Shown in pieces: positions 41,244-50,558 of a DNA stretch of 64,000 nucleotides. Position 1 is the first letter of the stretch. Every line of letters begins with the position of its first letter. Position numbers and translations under genes: made by a program. Source of the DNA: Alkalihalobacillus sp. BA299 (GTDB taxonomy: Bacteria; Bacillota; Bacilli; Bacillales; Bacillaceae_F); assembly GCF_017745675.1 (NCBI RefSeq), contig NZ_JAFLJM010000001.1, forward strand, positions 372,001 through 436,000. Reading direction: 5' to 3'. The notes below the pieces were generated by a model. It worked only from the letters and a program-made list of their open reading frames with translations, had not been told where the DNA came from and did not search any database.

Positions 41244-42803
41244 TTACATTATTTTAACGCTAGAACCATAAAATTGATATGTATTCTTTCCTCGTTCTTT
41301 TGCTTGGTACATAGCTATATCTGCATTTTTAATTAACTCCTCTTTGCTTTGTCCATCGGTAGGGTAGAAACTAATACCGATACTAGGACTAGTTAAAAAC
41401 TCCTTTCCCTTTAAATAAAAGGGTGGGACAAATTCATCGATAATTTGTTGAGCTATCTGAGAGGCTTCATCATGATCCACATTTTCAAGTAAAATGATAA
41501 ACTCATCTCCGCCTTGACGAGCGACTATATCCTGGTTTCTTACACTACGTTTAAGCCTATTAGAAACATCGATTAAAAGGAGATCACCTGCTTCATGCCC
41601 CATTGTATCATTGACAATTTTAAAATGATCTAGATCTAAAAACATGATGGCTAATTTTGAATGGTGTTGTTCATAATTTTTAATACAATCATATATAGTT
41701 GCTAATATTTTGCTTCGGTTTGGTAACCCGGTTAAGGAATCGTAGTTAGCCATCCGTTCCATTTTTGCCAATGCAGTGTGTAATTCAGCTGTTCTTTGTT
41801 CTACTTTGCTTTCCAAATCATTCGATAATTGTTGCAAGTCATCAAATAATTTTTCATTTTCTGATAAGGTTACGATTTGTCGAATAAGAACAAGTAAAAT
41901 AGTCACTATAAAGCCGATCTCAATTTCTGTAAGGTGAGGATGGACAAACACAAACATAAGTAGTAATAAAATAACACTGAAATAAGTCACTAAATGCCCT
42001 TTATTTCCCCTATGTTTCGTACTCGTTTGAAGAGCTGTAAGGTTCCCATGTTCCTGAGTACATAAACCAGCAAAGCCAATAAGCAATAAAGAAAGAGCCC
42101 ATAATGGAGCAAACCAATTACTCCCTATAACATATGCACTTTGCATATATTGAAAGACATATATAGAATCAGCAAATAATTGAGAGAAAAAACCAATTAT
42201 AATGAGAGATAGCACAGTTGTGTTTATAGCATTTTGGGCAAGAAAATACAAACTAATTGAAGCAAATAAAATACCTAAATTTAAAATTGGATAAGCGATA
42301 GAAACAGCAGATGTAATGATAGCATCTAAGGAAAAGGATAGATTCGGTCCGATCAAAAAGGTCCAACTTAATGTAGTGGCAACAGTCATAATAATTAATA
42401 AATTGAACAAAAAGCGCGCCATTGGGTAAAAATTCTCCAAGAGCCACCTAATCATTATAAGGGCTATAAAAAAAACAGAGTATTGCATTATCCAAAAACC
42501 ATCTGCCCAGCTAGGGTAAGGAAGATCGACTTGCAAAAACAAACGGTAATAAATAGCGATCCCTTGAGCGATAAAAGAGCACCCCACCCCAATACTTAAA
42601 ATAAGCCAAAAATATTTAAACTTATCCTTTATTGATCGATACGTTTGGAGTAACCATATAAAACTAATGGTTGAAGCTAAAAGAAAAAAGAAATCCGCTC
42701 CTAAAAAACGTAGTAATTCATGTTCCTTCAATAAAAATATCCATATATAAAAGAAAAACATATATAAAACGATAAAAACTATTGCATGTTTTCGATTTCT
42801 CAC
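41244..42803 (-). CDS. Membrane diguanylate cyclase (GGDEF)
   Basis: A 519-residue protein. Roughly the first 315 residues hold nine or ten hydrophobic helices. A short coiled coil (about 318-345, NDLESKVEQRTAELHTALAK) leads to a GGDEF domain (about 352-515) with YDSLTGLPNRSKIL, LDHFKIVNDTMGHEAGD and the intact active site GGDEF. An RNQD inhibitory site lies five residues before it, so product inhibition by c-di-GMP is expected. There is no EAL domain. It should make c-di-GMP in response to a membrane signal. The minus-strand start has AGGTAAATATTTTT only as a weak SD. Confidence 0.85.
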   Translation of the reverse strand: MRNRKHAIVFIVLYMFFFYIWIFLLKEHELLRFLGADFFFLLASTISFIWLLQTYRSIKDKFKYFWLILSIGVGCSFIAQGIAIYYRLFLQVDLPYPSWADGFWIMQYSVFFIALIMIRWLLENFYPMARFLFNLLIIMTVATTLSWTFLIGPNLSFSLDAIITSAVSIAYPILNLGILFASISLYFLAQNAINTTVLSLIIIGFFSQLFADSIYVFQYMQSAYVIGSNWFAPLWALSLLLIGFAGLCTQEHGNLTALQTSTKHRGNKGHLVTYFSVILLLLMFVFVHPHLTEIEIGFIVTILLVLIRQIVTLSENEKLFDDLQQLSNDLESKVEQRTAELHTALAKMERMANYDSLTGLPNRSKILATIYDCIKNYEQHHSKLAIMFLDLDHFKIVNDTMGHEAGDLLLIDVSNRLKRSVRNQDIVARQGGDEFIILLENVDHDEASQIAQQIIDEFVPPFYLKGKEFLTSPSIGISFYPTDGQSKEELIKNADIAMYQAKERGKNTYQFYGSSVKIM

Positions 42804-43091
42804 AAAAATATTTACCTCCGTTTCATCTTGAAAAAATAGTTAGATAAGTAAGGCAAAAGCAGGTGACTATTCTAACTTTTTGACAATACTAGTCACAACT
42901 AGCACTTTAGACCCGCAACTATATTGCTCATCATTGGACGTTTTGTCATTTTTTACTGTGCAAGTACTTTTCATATAATTATAAATGACTAGATCAATTA
43001 TGAATATAGTAGATTATTTCGAAAAAGATTTATCTATTGATCAAAAGTTTTTTATTTGGATTTGCATGTATCTAGAACTAAAGAAAAGAAA
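42804..43091. other. Intergenic stretch without a recognised gene
   Basis: No coding frame with a ribosome binding site on either strand. It should hold the promoter of the diguanylate cyclase gene. Confidence 0.35.
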
Positions 43092-43127
43092 AAGAAGCTC
43101 CACCTTTTATAAAAGGTGGAGCTTCTT
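43092..43127 (-). terminator. Terminator of the SRP RNA gene
   Basis: AAGAAGCTCCACCTTTTA followed directly by its complement gives an 18-bp perfect palindrome. On the minus strand it is followed by TTCTTTTTCTTTTC. It lies about 35 bases after the 3' end of the SRP RNA. Confidence 0.75.
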
Positions 43128-43164
43128 AAAAATGTGAAATTGCTACACAAGTAGCATCATTATG

Positions 43165-43443
43165 TAAATCGCAAACCTATTTACGATCTAATCATCCATA
43201 CGTTACTATCTCTTTGACTCAGAAAAAGTGCTCTTTTACACAAGTAAAGTTCCCTTCTTATGGCTGCTTCCTTCCGGATCTGACCCGTTCGTAGGCTTTC
43301 CTTTGCAAAAGACTTTTTCTTCAACACCAAATCAATAGAACTGTCTACACATAACTAGACCTTCCATAGGAATTTGACCCTGCTATAGCGGATTGCAGGT
43401 TACAAGGCACCGCTACCTCCCCGTCTATTGCGATCTGTTTCAA
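43165..43443 (-). ncRNA. scr: Signal recognition particle RNA (scRNA, Bacillus long type)
   Basis: Read on the minus strand, the gene begins near GACGGGGAGGTAGCGGTGCC, followed by TGTAACCTGCAATCCGCTAT and AGCAGGGT, the 5' Alu domain of Bacillus SRP RNA. The S-domain tip GTCAGATCCGGAAGGAAGCA lies at about 43266-43288 in complement; the usual form is GTCAGGTCCGGAAGGAAGCA. The 5' end pairs with TTTGCGAT at the 3' end. About 279 bases, near the 271 of B. subtilis. A TATAAT at 43451-43456 (complement) is a likely -10 element. In most Bacillus genomes this gene lies near tadA and dnaX, which are absent here. Ends are estimated. Confidence 0.9.
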
Positions 43444-43630
43444 TTGAATAATTATATCTTACTATGAATTTCTAGACTTGTGAATGCTAATTAATTGGTA
43501 TAGGAGTAAAAAAATAACAGTAACTAATTCAAAAGAACGTAATAGTTAACAATTTTTGTCGTCTTAGAGAATTTGAAAAATCCGGGTTAAAATAAAAGAG
43601 GGACATAAGAACTGAATTTAAAAGTTTTAA

Positions 43631-43659
43631 TTGACAATGATTATCATTTTTAATAATAT
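43631..43659 (+). promoter_or_regulatory. SigA promoter of the siderophore operon with Fur box 1
   Basis: TTGACA at 43631-43636 and TAATAT at 43654-43659 are 17 bases apart. TGACAATGATTATCA at 43632-43646 matches the Fur 7-1-7 consensus at 14 of 15 positions and overlaps the -35 and spacer. Iron-dependent repression is expected. The 5' leader to the first ATG would be about 210 bases. Confidence 0.85.
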
Positions 43660-43685
43660 ACACACAGTGGCAACTTAATTAACAT

Positions 43686-43700
43686 TGATTATCATTATCA
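43686..43700 (+). promoter_or_regulatory. Fur box 2
   Basis: TGATTATCATTATCA matches the Fur consensus TGATAATNATTATCA at 14 of 15 positions. It lies about 20 bases past the predicted transcription start; TATAAT at 43716-43721 could belong to a second promoter. Confidence 0.8.
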
Positions 43701-43803
43701 TCATTTAATTTTCGATATAATATCTATAATTAAAGAGGTGAACTACTCTCCGGAGTTAGATTCAGTATAGAACTGATCTTTCTCCTCATTATTTTATCCT
43801 CAT

Positions 43804-43824
43804 TGATAATGATAATTATTATCG
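43804..43824 (+). promoter_or_regulatory. Fur box 3 (overlapping sites)
   Basis: TGATAATTATTATCG at 43810-43824 matches the Fur consensus at 14 of 15 positions, overlapping a weaker site at 43804-43818. It lies about 50 bases before the first ATG of the operon. Confidence 0.8.
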
Positions 43825-43876
43825 TTGTTTTTAGCCGCTTGTTTTATAAAATGAATGAAAAGAAAGTAGGGAGCAC

Positions 43877-45247
43877 ATGCAGGACATTTTAAAAAACAAA
43901 CCATTTCTTGATGTTCAAGCGAAACGCGAATCCAATGCTCGTTCTTATCCTCGCCGAATTCCAATTGCGATCAGTGAAGCAAATGGGATTTATGTGAAGG
44001 ATGTCGAAGGAAAATTATATATTGATTGCTTAGGTGGTGCCGGAACTTTAGCACTTGGACATAACCACCCTGTGATCACGGAGGCAATTAAAAGAGTATT
44101 GGATGACAAGCTTCCATTACATACATTGGATCTTACAACACCTGTTAAAGAAGAGTTTGTTGAAGAGTTGTTTAGTACTTTGCCTGAAGATTTTGCAAAA
44201 AACGCCAAAATACAGTTTTGCGGACCGTCGGGGTCAGACGCTGTTGAAGCAGCTTTGAAATTAGTAAAAACGGCAACAGGGAAAAGAAGCATCCTCGCAT
44301 ATCAAGGCGGCTATCATGGAATGACCCATGGTTCGCTAAGCTTGATGGGTAATTTGGGGCCGAAGAAACAAATTACAGGATTAATGCCGGATGTCCATTT
44401 TCTACCGTTTCCTTATGATTATCGATGCCCATTTGGTGTCGGTGGTAAAGATGGGTATGAAATTGGAGTCTCCTATATTGAACAGCTTTTACATGACCCT
44501 GAAAGTGGGATTGTTCCTCCTGCAGGAATGATAATGGAAATTATTCAAGGTGAAGGTGGAGCGATTCCAGCTCCTGATCAGTGGGTAAGAGAGGTGAGAA
44601 GAATAACAAAGGAACATGAGGTACCACTAATAATTGATGAAGTCCAAACAGGATTTGGCCGGACTGGTAAGTTATTTGCGTTTGAACATGCAGGAATTAC
44701 ACCTGATGTTGTTGTTATGTCAAAAGCGATTGGAGGTTCTCTTCCATTAGCTGTTATCGTTTATCATAAAGATTTAGATCAATGGAACCCTGGTGCACAT
44801 GCAGGAACGTTCCGTGGGAACCAAATGGCGTTTTCTACTGGTACAGCAACAATGAAATACATAAAAGAAAATTGTTTAGCTGATCATGCTGATGAAATAG
44901 GACAGCGTTTCTTATCTCATTTACGTGAGATCCAAGCTCAAACAAATTGCATCGGTGATGTTAGAGGGCGAGGATTAATGATTGGCGTTGAAATAGTGAA
45001 TAAAGAAAAAGCAGGTATGGATACAAGAAATGTACCAGCTCATCCGAAGTTAGCAAGTCTTATTCAACGAGAGTGTTTCAATCGTGGATTAATTCTCGAA
45101 CTGGGAGGTCGTCACGGTAGTGTCGTTCGCTTCTTACCTCCATTAATAATAACTGCTGAAGAAATTGATAATGTGAGTGAAATTTTCTTAGAAGCCGTAA
45201 AGCAGGCTGAGACGGAGATCAATGAGCGTATAGAACAGGAGGTATAA
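43877..45247 (+). CDS. rhbA: Diaminobutyrate--2-oxoglutarate transaminase (RhbA-like)
   Basis: A 456-residue class III aminotransferase. Seen: ANGIYVKDVEGKLYIDCLGG, FCGPSGSDAVEAALKLVK, YQGGYHGMTHGSLSLMG, IIDEVQTGFGRTGKLFAFEH and VVMSKAIGGSLPLAV with the PLP Lys, and the C-terminal LELGGRHGSVVRFLPPL typical of diaminobutyrate enzymes. It makes L-2,4-diaminobutyrate from aspartate semialdehyde. It is followed by a decarboxylase 6 bases later, as in rhizobactin and acinetobactin-type loci. AGGGAGCAC precedes ATG. First gene of a Fur-box operon. Confidence 0.9.
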   Translation: MQDILKNKPFLDVQAKRESNARSYPRRIPIAISEANGIYVKDVEGKLYIDCLGGAGTLALGHNHPVITEAIKRVLDDKLPLHTLDLTTPVKEEFVEELFSTLPEDFAKNAKIQFCGPSGSDAVEAALKLVKTATGKRSILAYQGGYHGMTHGSLSLMGNLGPKKQITGLMPDVHFLPFPYDYRCPFGVGGKDGYEIGVSYIEQLLHDPESGIVPPAGMIMEIIQGEGGAIPAPDQWVREVRRITKEHEVPLIIDEVQTGFGRTGKLFAFEHAGITPDVVVMSKAIGGSLPLAVIVYHKDLDQWNPGAHAGTFRGNQMAFSTGTATMKYIKENCLADHADEIGQRFLSHLREIQAQTNCIGDVRGRGLMIGVEIVNKEKAGMDTRNVPAHPKLASLIQRECFNRGLILELGGRHGSVVRFLPPLIITAEEIDNVSEIFLEAVKQAETEINERIEQEV

Positions 45248-45253
45248 AGAAAG

Positions 45254-46810
45254 ATGGCCATACATGATGTAGGTTTACTAGAACCAGTAATGCAGCAACC
45301 GGAAACGATAGTGAAACAGAGCTTTGATCGATTCTTTTTAAATGAAAATGAACAGAGCGTTGAATATTATACGCAAGCTATGCTACGAGCACAAGAAGCT
45401 ATTATTCAGCATTTTTCTAAAAGTGACAAGCCATATAGTGGCTTGTCACCTGAAGACTTCGCAAACCTTTTTGATCATAGCTTTACAGAAATCTTACCAG
45501 AGAATGGTTCAACATTAGAAATGTTATTTAGAAACATTGGAGAAACTATTTTAAAGCATTCAATCGTTGTATCTAACCGAAAATGTATTGCTCATCTACA
45601 TTGCCCGCCTTTAACAGCTGCTCTTGCTGCAGAAGTAATGATTAGCACAACCAATCAATCGATGGATTCTTGGGATCAAAGTGCGGCTGCCACGATTCTT
45701 GAAGAAAAGATGATGCAATGGTTAAGTAACCTGTTTTTCAAAAGTAATCGAGCAGACGGTGTCTTTACTAGCGGAGGAACCCAATCAAACTTTATGGGGT
45801 TACTTCTTGCACGTGACCGTTTTTTAAAACAACAATTGAACTGGGATGCACAGAAAAAAGGATTACCAAAAGAAGCTAGTAAACTAAGAATTCTATGTTC
45901 GAAAGCTGCCCATTTTACCGTTCGCCAATCAGCGTTTTTACTTGGATTAGGTGAGAAGGCCGTTATTCCGATTGAGACGGACGGGGAACATCGAATGTGC
46001 GTCGACCATTTAGACCGTTGCTTAATGGAACTCAGAGAACAAGGCTTACTTCCTTTTGCTGTAGTAGCAACAGCAGGAACGACTGACTTTGGCAGTATCG
46101 ATCCACTAGTAGAAGTCGGTAAACGTGCTAAAGATTATCAAATGTGGTTTCACATCGATGCAGCATACGGAGGTGCCTTGATTTTAAGTGAACGCTATAA
46201 ACATAAGATAGCGGGAACGAATCTCGCTGACTCAATAACTGTTGACTTTCACAAGTTATTTTATCAACCGATTAGTTGTGGGGCTTTTCTCGTCAAAGAT
46301 CAAGCAGATTTTGAATTTATAAAACTAAATGCAGACTATTTAAACCCTGAAGACGATGAAGAGACGGGTATTCCTAACCTAGTCACAAAATCGATTCAAA
46401 CAACAAGACGCTTTGATGCTCTAAAGCTTTTTGTCACGTTTCATAGTATTGGCCGACAAAAATTAGCGGAAATGATTGAGTACACAATGGATTTAGCCCG
46501 AGAAACCGCAAGTATCATTGAAGAAGATCGCGATTTTGAGCTCATTAATCAACCTGAAATCAATGCGGTGGTTTTTCGCTATCGGCCTCAAAAAAAGGAA
46601 GGGGTAAATCATTCAGAATGGCTCAATCGAATGAACAGCTCCATTCGTACAAAACTACTTGAGTCAGGTTACTCTGTATTGGCCCGAACCCGAGTTAATG
46701 AATCTGTTTACTTAAAATTCACATTACTTAATCCGCAAACGACGTTAGAGGATATCCAGTCGATCCTCCGCCAAATAAAGCATGTAGCATATTCAGAATC
46801 AAATATATAG
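45254..46810 (+). CDS. rhbB: L-2,4-diaminobutyrate decarboxylase (RhbB-like)
   Basis: A 518-residue PLP group II decarboxylase. Seen: HLHCPPLTAALAAEVMIS, FTSGGTQSNFMGLLLARDR, ATAGTTDFGSIDPLVEVG, WFHIDAAYGGALILS and SITVDFHKLFYQPISCGAFL with the PLP Lys in HKLF. It converts diaminobutyrate to 1,3-diaminopropane, the diamine of schizokinen and rhizobactin. AGGAGGTATAAAGAAAG lies across the junction with the previous gene. Length equals that of the characterised enzymes. Confidence 0.9.
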   Translation: MAIHDVGLLEPVMQQPETIVKQSFDRFFLNENEQSVEYYTQAMLRAQEAIIQHFSKSDKPYSGLSPEDFANLFDHSFTEILPENGSTLEMLFRNIGETILKHSIVVSNRKCIAHLHCPPLTAALAAEVMISTTNQSMDSWDQSAAATILEEKMMQWLSNLFFKSNRADGVFTSGGTQSNFMGLLLARDRFLKQQLNWDAQKKGLPKEASKLRILCSKAAHFTVRQSAFLLGLGEKAVIPIETDGEHRMCVDHLDRCLMELREQGLLPFAVVATAGTTDFGSIDPLVEVGKRAKDYQMWFHIDAAYGGALILSERYKHKIAGTNLADSITVDFHKLFYQPISCGAFLVKDQADFEFIKLNADYLNPEDDEETGIPNLVTKSIQTTRRFDALKLFVTFHSIGRQKLAEMIEYTMDLARETASIIEEDRDFELINQPEINAVVFRYRPQKKEGVNHSEWLNRMNSSIRTKLLESGYSVLARTRVNESVYLKFTLLNPQTTLEDIQSILRQIKHVAYSESNI

Positions 46811-46824
46811 AAAGGATAGATGAC

Positions 46825-48660
46825 ATGAATTCTAAGTACATTGCTGAACAAGCAACGATCCAAAGCTTTTTAAATTGTTATTTAAGAGAAACCGGAAAAT
46901 ATGAGGTGATTAATAAAAATAGCGACTATGACTTTCCTCCTCAATTGAAAAACAGAGTTGAAGTAGATCAAATCGTCGTATGTGAATTTCCGAACCAAGG
47001 GATTTATGTATATGTTCCGTTACGTTACTGGTCAGTAACAGGACGTCATATATTTTCGTTTCCACTCTATTATTCTCCTTTAGCTGATAAAAGCTCTTTA
47101 CTCGAACTCGATTACGTAACGCTAGTAAGCATCGTAATTAAAGAACTCAACATGAGCTCTGGGGTAACCACTCAATCAACTAGTGATCAAGACGAACTAA
47201 TGTTACGAGTGATATTAAGCTGCCAAAATATTGAACAATTTATTCAAGAACGCTACAGTGAGAGAGATCGTCTCTATCAAACAGATATGAATTTCATAGA
47301 TGCAGAACAAGCATTAATCTTTGGCCATTTATTACATCCAACACCGAAAAGTCGTCAAGGAATTGCCGAGTGGGATGTTCCTATTTACTCACCCGAATTA
47401 AAAGGAGAATTTTCGCTACATTATTTCCGTGTTCATACATCAATCGTTCAGCACGGATCAGCTTTAGAAGATACAGCTATAAACCTTGTAAAAAAACAAA
47501 TAGAAGATGATCCTTATGCAAGCAACGAATTTAAAGAGAACTATTGCCAAGCAGATGATTACGCACTTATTCCGATACATCCATGGCAAGCTGAATTTTT
47601 AATGCGCAAACCAAAAGTACAGGTACTGATGGAAAAAGGCTTGATTGAAAGTCTTGGAAAACAAGGGCGTACCTTTTACCCAACTTCTTCGGTTCGGACA
47701 GTATATCATCCAAAGGAGAAATTTATGTTGAAGTTTTCCTTGAATGTAAAAATTACGAATTCTGTTCGTGCAAATAAAAATATGGAGCTTGAGCGAGGTG
47801 TAGAAGTAAAAAAACTCCTAGATGGCAAAATCGGTGGGTATATGAGAAAGCTTCATCCGAATTTCCATATCATAAGTGATCCTGCTTTTTTAACTGTAAA
47901 CATAGAGGGTGAACAGGAATCTGGCTTTGAAGTCATTTTAAGAGAAAACCCATTTTATTTACATCATGCCGAAAACGCAACCCCAATTGCTGCTTTATGT
48001 CAGGATTCCATGGAAGGTCATACATCAAGATTAGCAGAGATCATTAAAAGCTTAGCAGAAAAAGAAGGACGGACAACCGAAGAGGTTAGCTTAGAATGGT
48101 TCCGTCGCTATCTTAATCTCTCTTTACAGCCGATTTTCTCGCTGTTCTTTACTTATGGAATTGCACTAGAAGCCCATCAACAAAATAGTGTGATTCAATT
48201 AAAAGACGGTTATCCTGATCATTTCTTTTATCGCGATAATCAAGGCTATTATTTTTGCGAATCTTCCTATGAACAATTGAATCAGCTATTGCCAGGAATA
48301 AGCGAAAAAAGTAAAACTGTTTGTTCAGATGCAATTGCTGAGGAGCGTTTACGTTACTACTTTTACTATAATCACTTGCTCGGACTAGTCAATGCATTTG
48401 GAGTAGGCCAGCTAATTGATGAAGGAAAGCTATTACAGGAAATAAAGACTGTACTCGTAGAGATGGAAGTACCAGTAGAAAAATCATCGAGTCTCATTGA
48501 AAGTTTACTAACGTCTGAGAAACTACCATGCAAGGCGAACCTCCTGACTCGGTTTCATGACATGGATGAGCTGGTAGGGTCTTTAGAAACTCAATCGGTT
48601 TATGTTGAAATTGATAATCCACTGGTACAAAAGGAGTTGGTAACAAGTGAACGTATTTGA
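46825..48660 (+). CDS. rhbC: IucA/IucC-family siderophore synthetase 1 (RhbC-like)
   Basis: A 611-residue NIS synthetase. Seen: FGHLLHPTPKSRQGI with the nucleotide-binding HP..K.R.G, LIPIHPWQAEFLM, PTSSVRTVYHPKEKFMLKFS, and EAHQQNSVIQLKDGYPDHFFYRD plus a C-terminal FhuF-like part. Such enzymes join citrate to a hydroxylated, acetylated diamine. This gene lies 14 bases after the decarboxylase and overlaps the acetyltransferase by 14 bases. Together with the second synthetase at 51778 it should add the two arms. Confidence 0.9.
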   Translation: MNSKYIAEQATIQSFLNCYLRETGKYEVINKNSDYDFPPQLKNRVEVDQIVVCEFPNQGIYVYVPLRYWSVTGRHIFSFPLYYSPLADKSSLLELDYVTLVSIVIKELNMSSGVTTQSTSDQDELMLRVILSCQNIEQFIQERYSERDRLYQTDMNFIDAEQALIFGHLLHPTPKSRQGIAEWDVPIYSPELKGEFSLHYFRVHTSIVQHGSALEDTAINLVKKQIEDDPYASNEFKENYCQADDYALIPIHPWQAEFLMRKPKVQVLMEKGLIESLGKQGRTFYPTSSVRTVYHPKEKFMLKFSLNVKITNSVRANKNMELERGVEVKKLLDGKIGGYMRKLHPNFHIISDPAFLTVNIEGEQESGFEVILRENPFYLHHAENATPIAALCQDSMEGHTSRLAEIIKSLAEKEGRTTEEVSLEWFRRYLNLSLQPIFSLFFTYGIALEAHQQNSVIQLKDGYPDHFFYRDNQGYYFCESSYEQLNQLLPGISEKSKTVCSDAIAEERLRYYFYYNHLLGLVNAFGVGQLIDEGKLLQEIKTVLVEMEVPVEKSSSLIESLLTSEKLPCKANLLTRFHDMDELVGSLETQSVYVEIDNPLVQKELVTSERI

Positions 48661-49225
48661 TGAAGAGATTGGTTATGAGATCTCTTTTCGACAAGTTAAA
48701 CTAGAGGAGGATTTGGAGCGCTTGCATTATTGGCATCACCAAGACCATGTCATTCCGTTTTGGAAGCAAAATTTTCCTCTTCCTGAATATAAGGCTCATT
48801 TAGAAAAACTCCTGCAAGACCAACACCAAACTTTATATATCGGTCACATCAACGGAGAACCGATGAGTTATTGGGAATGTTATTGGGCAAAAGATGATAT
48901 CATTGCCGATTACTATGATGTGAGACTAGAGGATCAAGGAATACATCTATTGTTTGGCCCACAGAAATTTTTAGGAAAAGGGTTGGCACTCCCTCTTTTA
49001 CGGGCAATCGTTGCCTTTCGTTTTCAGCATGAAAGCACTAAGAAAATTGTGGCTGAACCAGATATTCGTAATGACAAGATGATTCATATCTTTAAAAAGT
49101 GTGGGTTCGAACCACAAAAAGAAATCGATCTACCAGATAAACGCGGCTTGCTAATGTTTTGTGAGCGTACAACATTTTTTAAGAGGTGGAAACATGTCAA
49201 GAAAATCGAACAACAGTATGTATGA
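48647..49225 (+). CDS. rhbD: GNAT acetyltransferase, hydroxamate siderophore type (RhbD/IucB-like)
   Basis: A 192-residue acyltransferase of the IucB/AlcB type. Seen: FRQVKLEEDLERLHYWHHQD, FPLPEYKAHLEKLL, EPMSYWECYWAKDDIIADYY, and the acetyl-CoA site LFGPQKFLGKGLALPLLRAI, then VAEPDIRNDKMIHIFKKCGF. It acetylates the N-hydroxylated diaminopropane to form the hydroxamate. It starts with GTG within the end of the synthetase gene; AAGGAG lies 11 bases upstream. Its end overlaps the monooxygenase start by 32 bases. Confidence 0.85.
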   Translation: MNVFDEEIGYEISFRQVKLEEDLERLHYWHHQDHVIPFWKQNFPLPEYKAHLEKLLQDQHQTLYIGHINGEPMSYWECYWAKDDIIADYYDVRLEDQGIHLLFGPQKFLGKGLALPLLRAIVAFRFQHESTKKIVAEPDIRNDKMIHIFKKCGFEPQKEIDLPDKRGLLMFCERTTFFKRWKHVKKIEQQYV

Positions 49226-50555
49226 TGTTATTGGTATTGGAATTGGTCCGTTTAATCTTGGATTAGCTGCCCTGGCGGAAGAGAGCACGGAAATAAAGAC
49301 GTTATTTTTTGAACAAAAGGCCTATTTTGAGTGGCACGGGGGGCTTCTGATTGAAGAAACGACACTTCAAGTTCCGTTTTTAGCTGATGCTGTAACGATG
49401 GCAAATCCGAAGAGTAGGTTTAGTTTTCTGAATTACTTACATGAGCACGAGCGCTTGTATAAATTTTATTTTTTAGAACGATTTCATATTCCAAGGCGGG
49501 AGTACAATCATTATTGTCAATGGGTGTCTGAACAACTAACAAACTGCTGCTTTGGTCAAAAAGTTACGGCGGTTGAGTGGAAGACCGATTTTGCAGAAGT
49601 GAGCTGGTTTGAAGGTGAGATCAACAGCGAAAATGGTTACTTTAAAGTCGAAACGATGGATATGGAATCAGGGAATGTCAACTACTATTATTCACGTCAT
49701 CTCGTGATTGGTATTGGTAGTGTACCTTATGTTCCAGATAGTATGATTGGACACTCCTCAGAACAGCTTTTTCATTCTGCACAATTTTTACCTAATCGAG
49801 AGCAATTACGAAAAGCGAAATCAATAACTGTAGTAGGGTCAGGTCAAAGTGCGGCAGAAGTATTTCTTGAATTACTAAAAGAACAGACTAGGTATAGCTA
49901 TCATTTAGATTGGTATACAAGATCAAAGGGATTCTTCCCAATGGAGTACTCAAAGCTTGGCTTAGAGCATTTTTCCCCAGATTATACGAATTATTTTTAT
50001 CGGTTATCTCAGGAAAAAAAGGACGAGCAATTGCCAAAGCAGGATTTGTTATATAAAGGAATTAGTGCAAAAACGATTGCAGATATTTATGATGCTCTAT
50101 ATGAATCTACAGTTAGCGGGGAAAAACCACCTGTTCGCTTGCTTCCAAAAACGGAAGTGATGGAAGTGAAGGAGATAGAGACTGGTACGAAAAGAAAGCT
50201 TCAATTACTTTGCAATCAATGGGAACAAGAAAAAACGTTCATCCATGAAAGCGAAATGATTGTTGCGGCGACTGGTTATCAGCACTTGATTCCACCGTTT
50301 ATTTCAAACTTAAACTCTCTTATTCAATGGGATGAAAAAGGTCGATATTTAGTAGAGGAAAATTATCAGCTGAAGTTGACGAAAGAGATCGCTAATCAAA
50401 TTTTCATTCAAAACGGTGAGATGCATACACATGGAGTCGGGGCACCGGATTTGGGGTTAGGCGCCTATCGAAACTCAATGATTATCAATCAACTTGTCGG
50501 TAGGGAATTATATCCTGTTCGACAGCGGAATGTTTTTCAGCAATTTGGAGTTTAA
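49194..50555 (+). CDS. rhbE: Lysine/ornithine/diaminopropane N-monooxygenase (RhbE-like)
   Basis: The protein has 453 residues from ATG at 49194 (AAGAGGTGGAAAC upstream). It is an IucD/PvdA-type flavin enzyme: YDVIGIGIGPFNLGLAALAE (FAD), MANPKSRFSFLNYL, ITVVGSGQSAAEVFLELL (NADPH), and IVAATGYQHLIPPFI near the end, with HTHGVGAPDLGLGAYRNSMI. It hydroxylates the terminal amine. With diaminobutyrate-decarboxylase genes beside it, 1,3-diaminopropane is the inferred substrate. Confidence 0.9.
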   Translation: MSRKSNNSMYDVIGIGIGPFNLGLAALAEESTEIKTLFFEQKAYFEWHGGLLIEETTLQVPFLADAVTMANPKSRFSFLNYLHEHERLYKFYFLERFHIPRREYNHYCQWVSEQLTNCCFGQKVTAVEWKTDFAEVSWFEGEINSENGYFKVETMDMESGNVNYYYSRHLVIGIGSVPYVPDSMIGHSSEQLFHSAQFLPNREQLRKAKSITVVGSGQSAAEVFLELLKEQTRYSYHLDWYTRSKGFFPMEYSKLGLEHFSPDYTNYFYRLSQEKKDEQLPKQDLLYKGISAKTIADIYDALYESTVSGEKPPVRLLPKTEVMEVKEIETGTKRKLQLLCNQWEQEKTFIHESEMIVAATGYQHLIPPFISNLNSLIQWDEKGRYLVEENYQLKLTKEIANQIFIQNGEMHTHGVGAPDLGLGAYRNSMIINQLVGRELYPVRQRNVFQQFGV

Positions 50556-50558
50556 TAA

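Noticed and set aside
43803..43892. Short hydrophobic frame (MIMIIIVVFSRLFYK...) before the aminotransferase
   Set aside because: Its Ile/Val-rich part is simply the Fur box read as codons, and no ribosome binding site precedes it.
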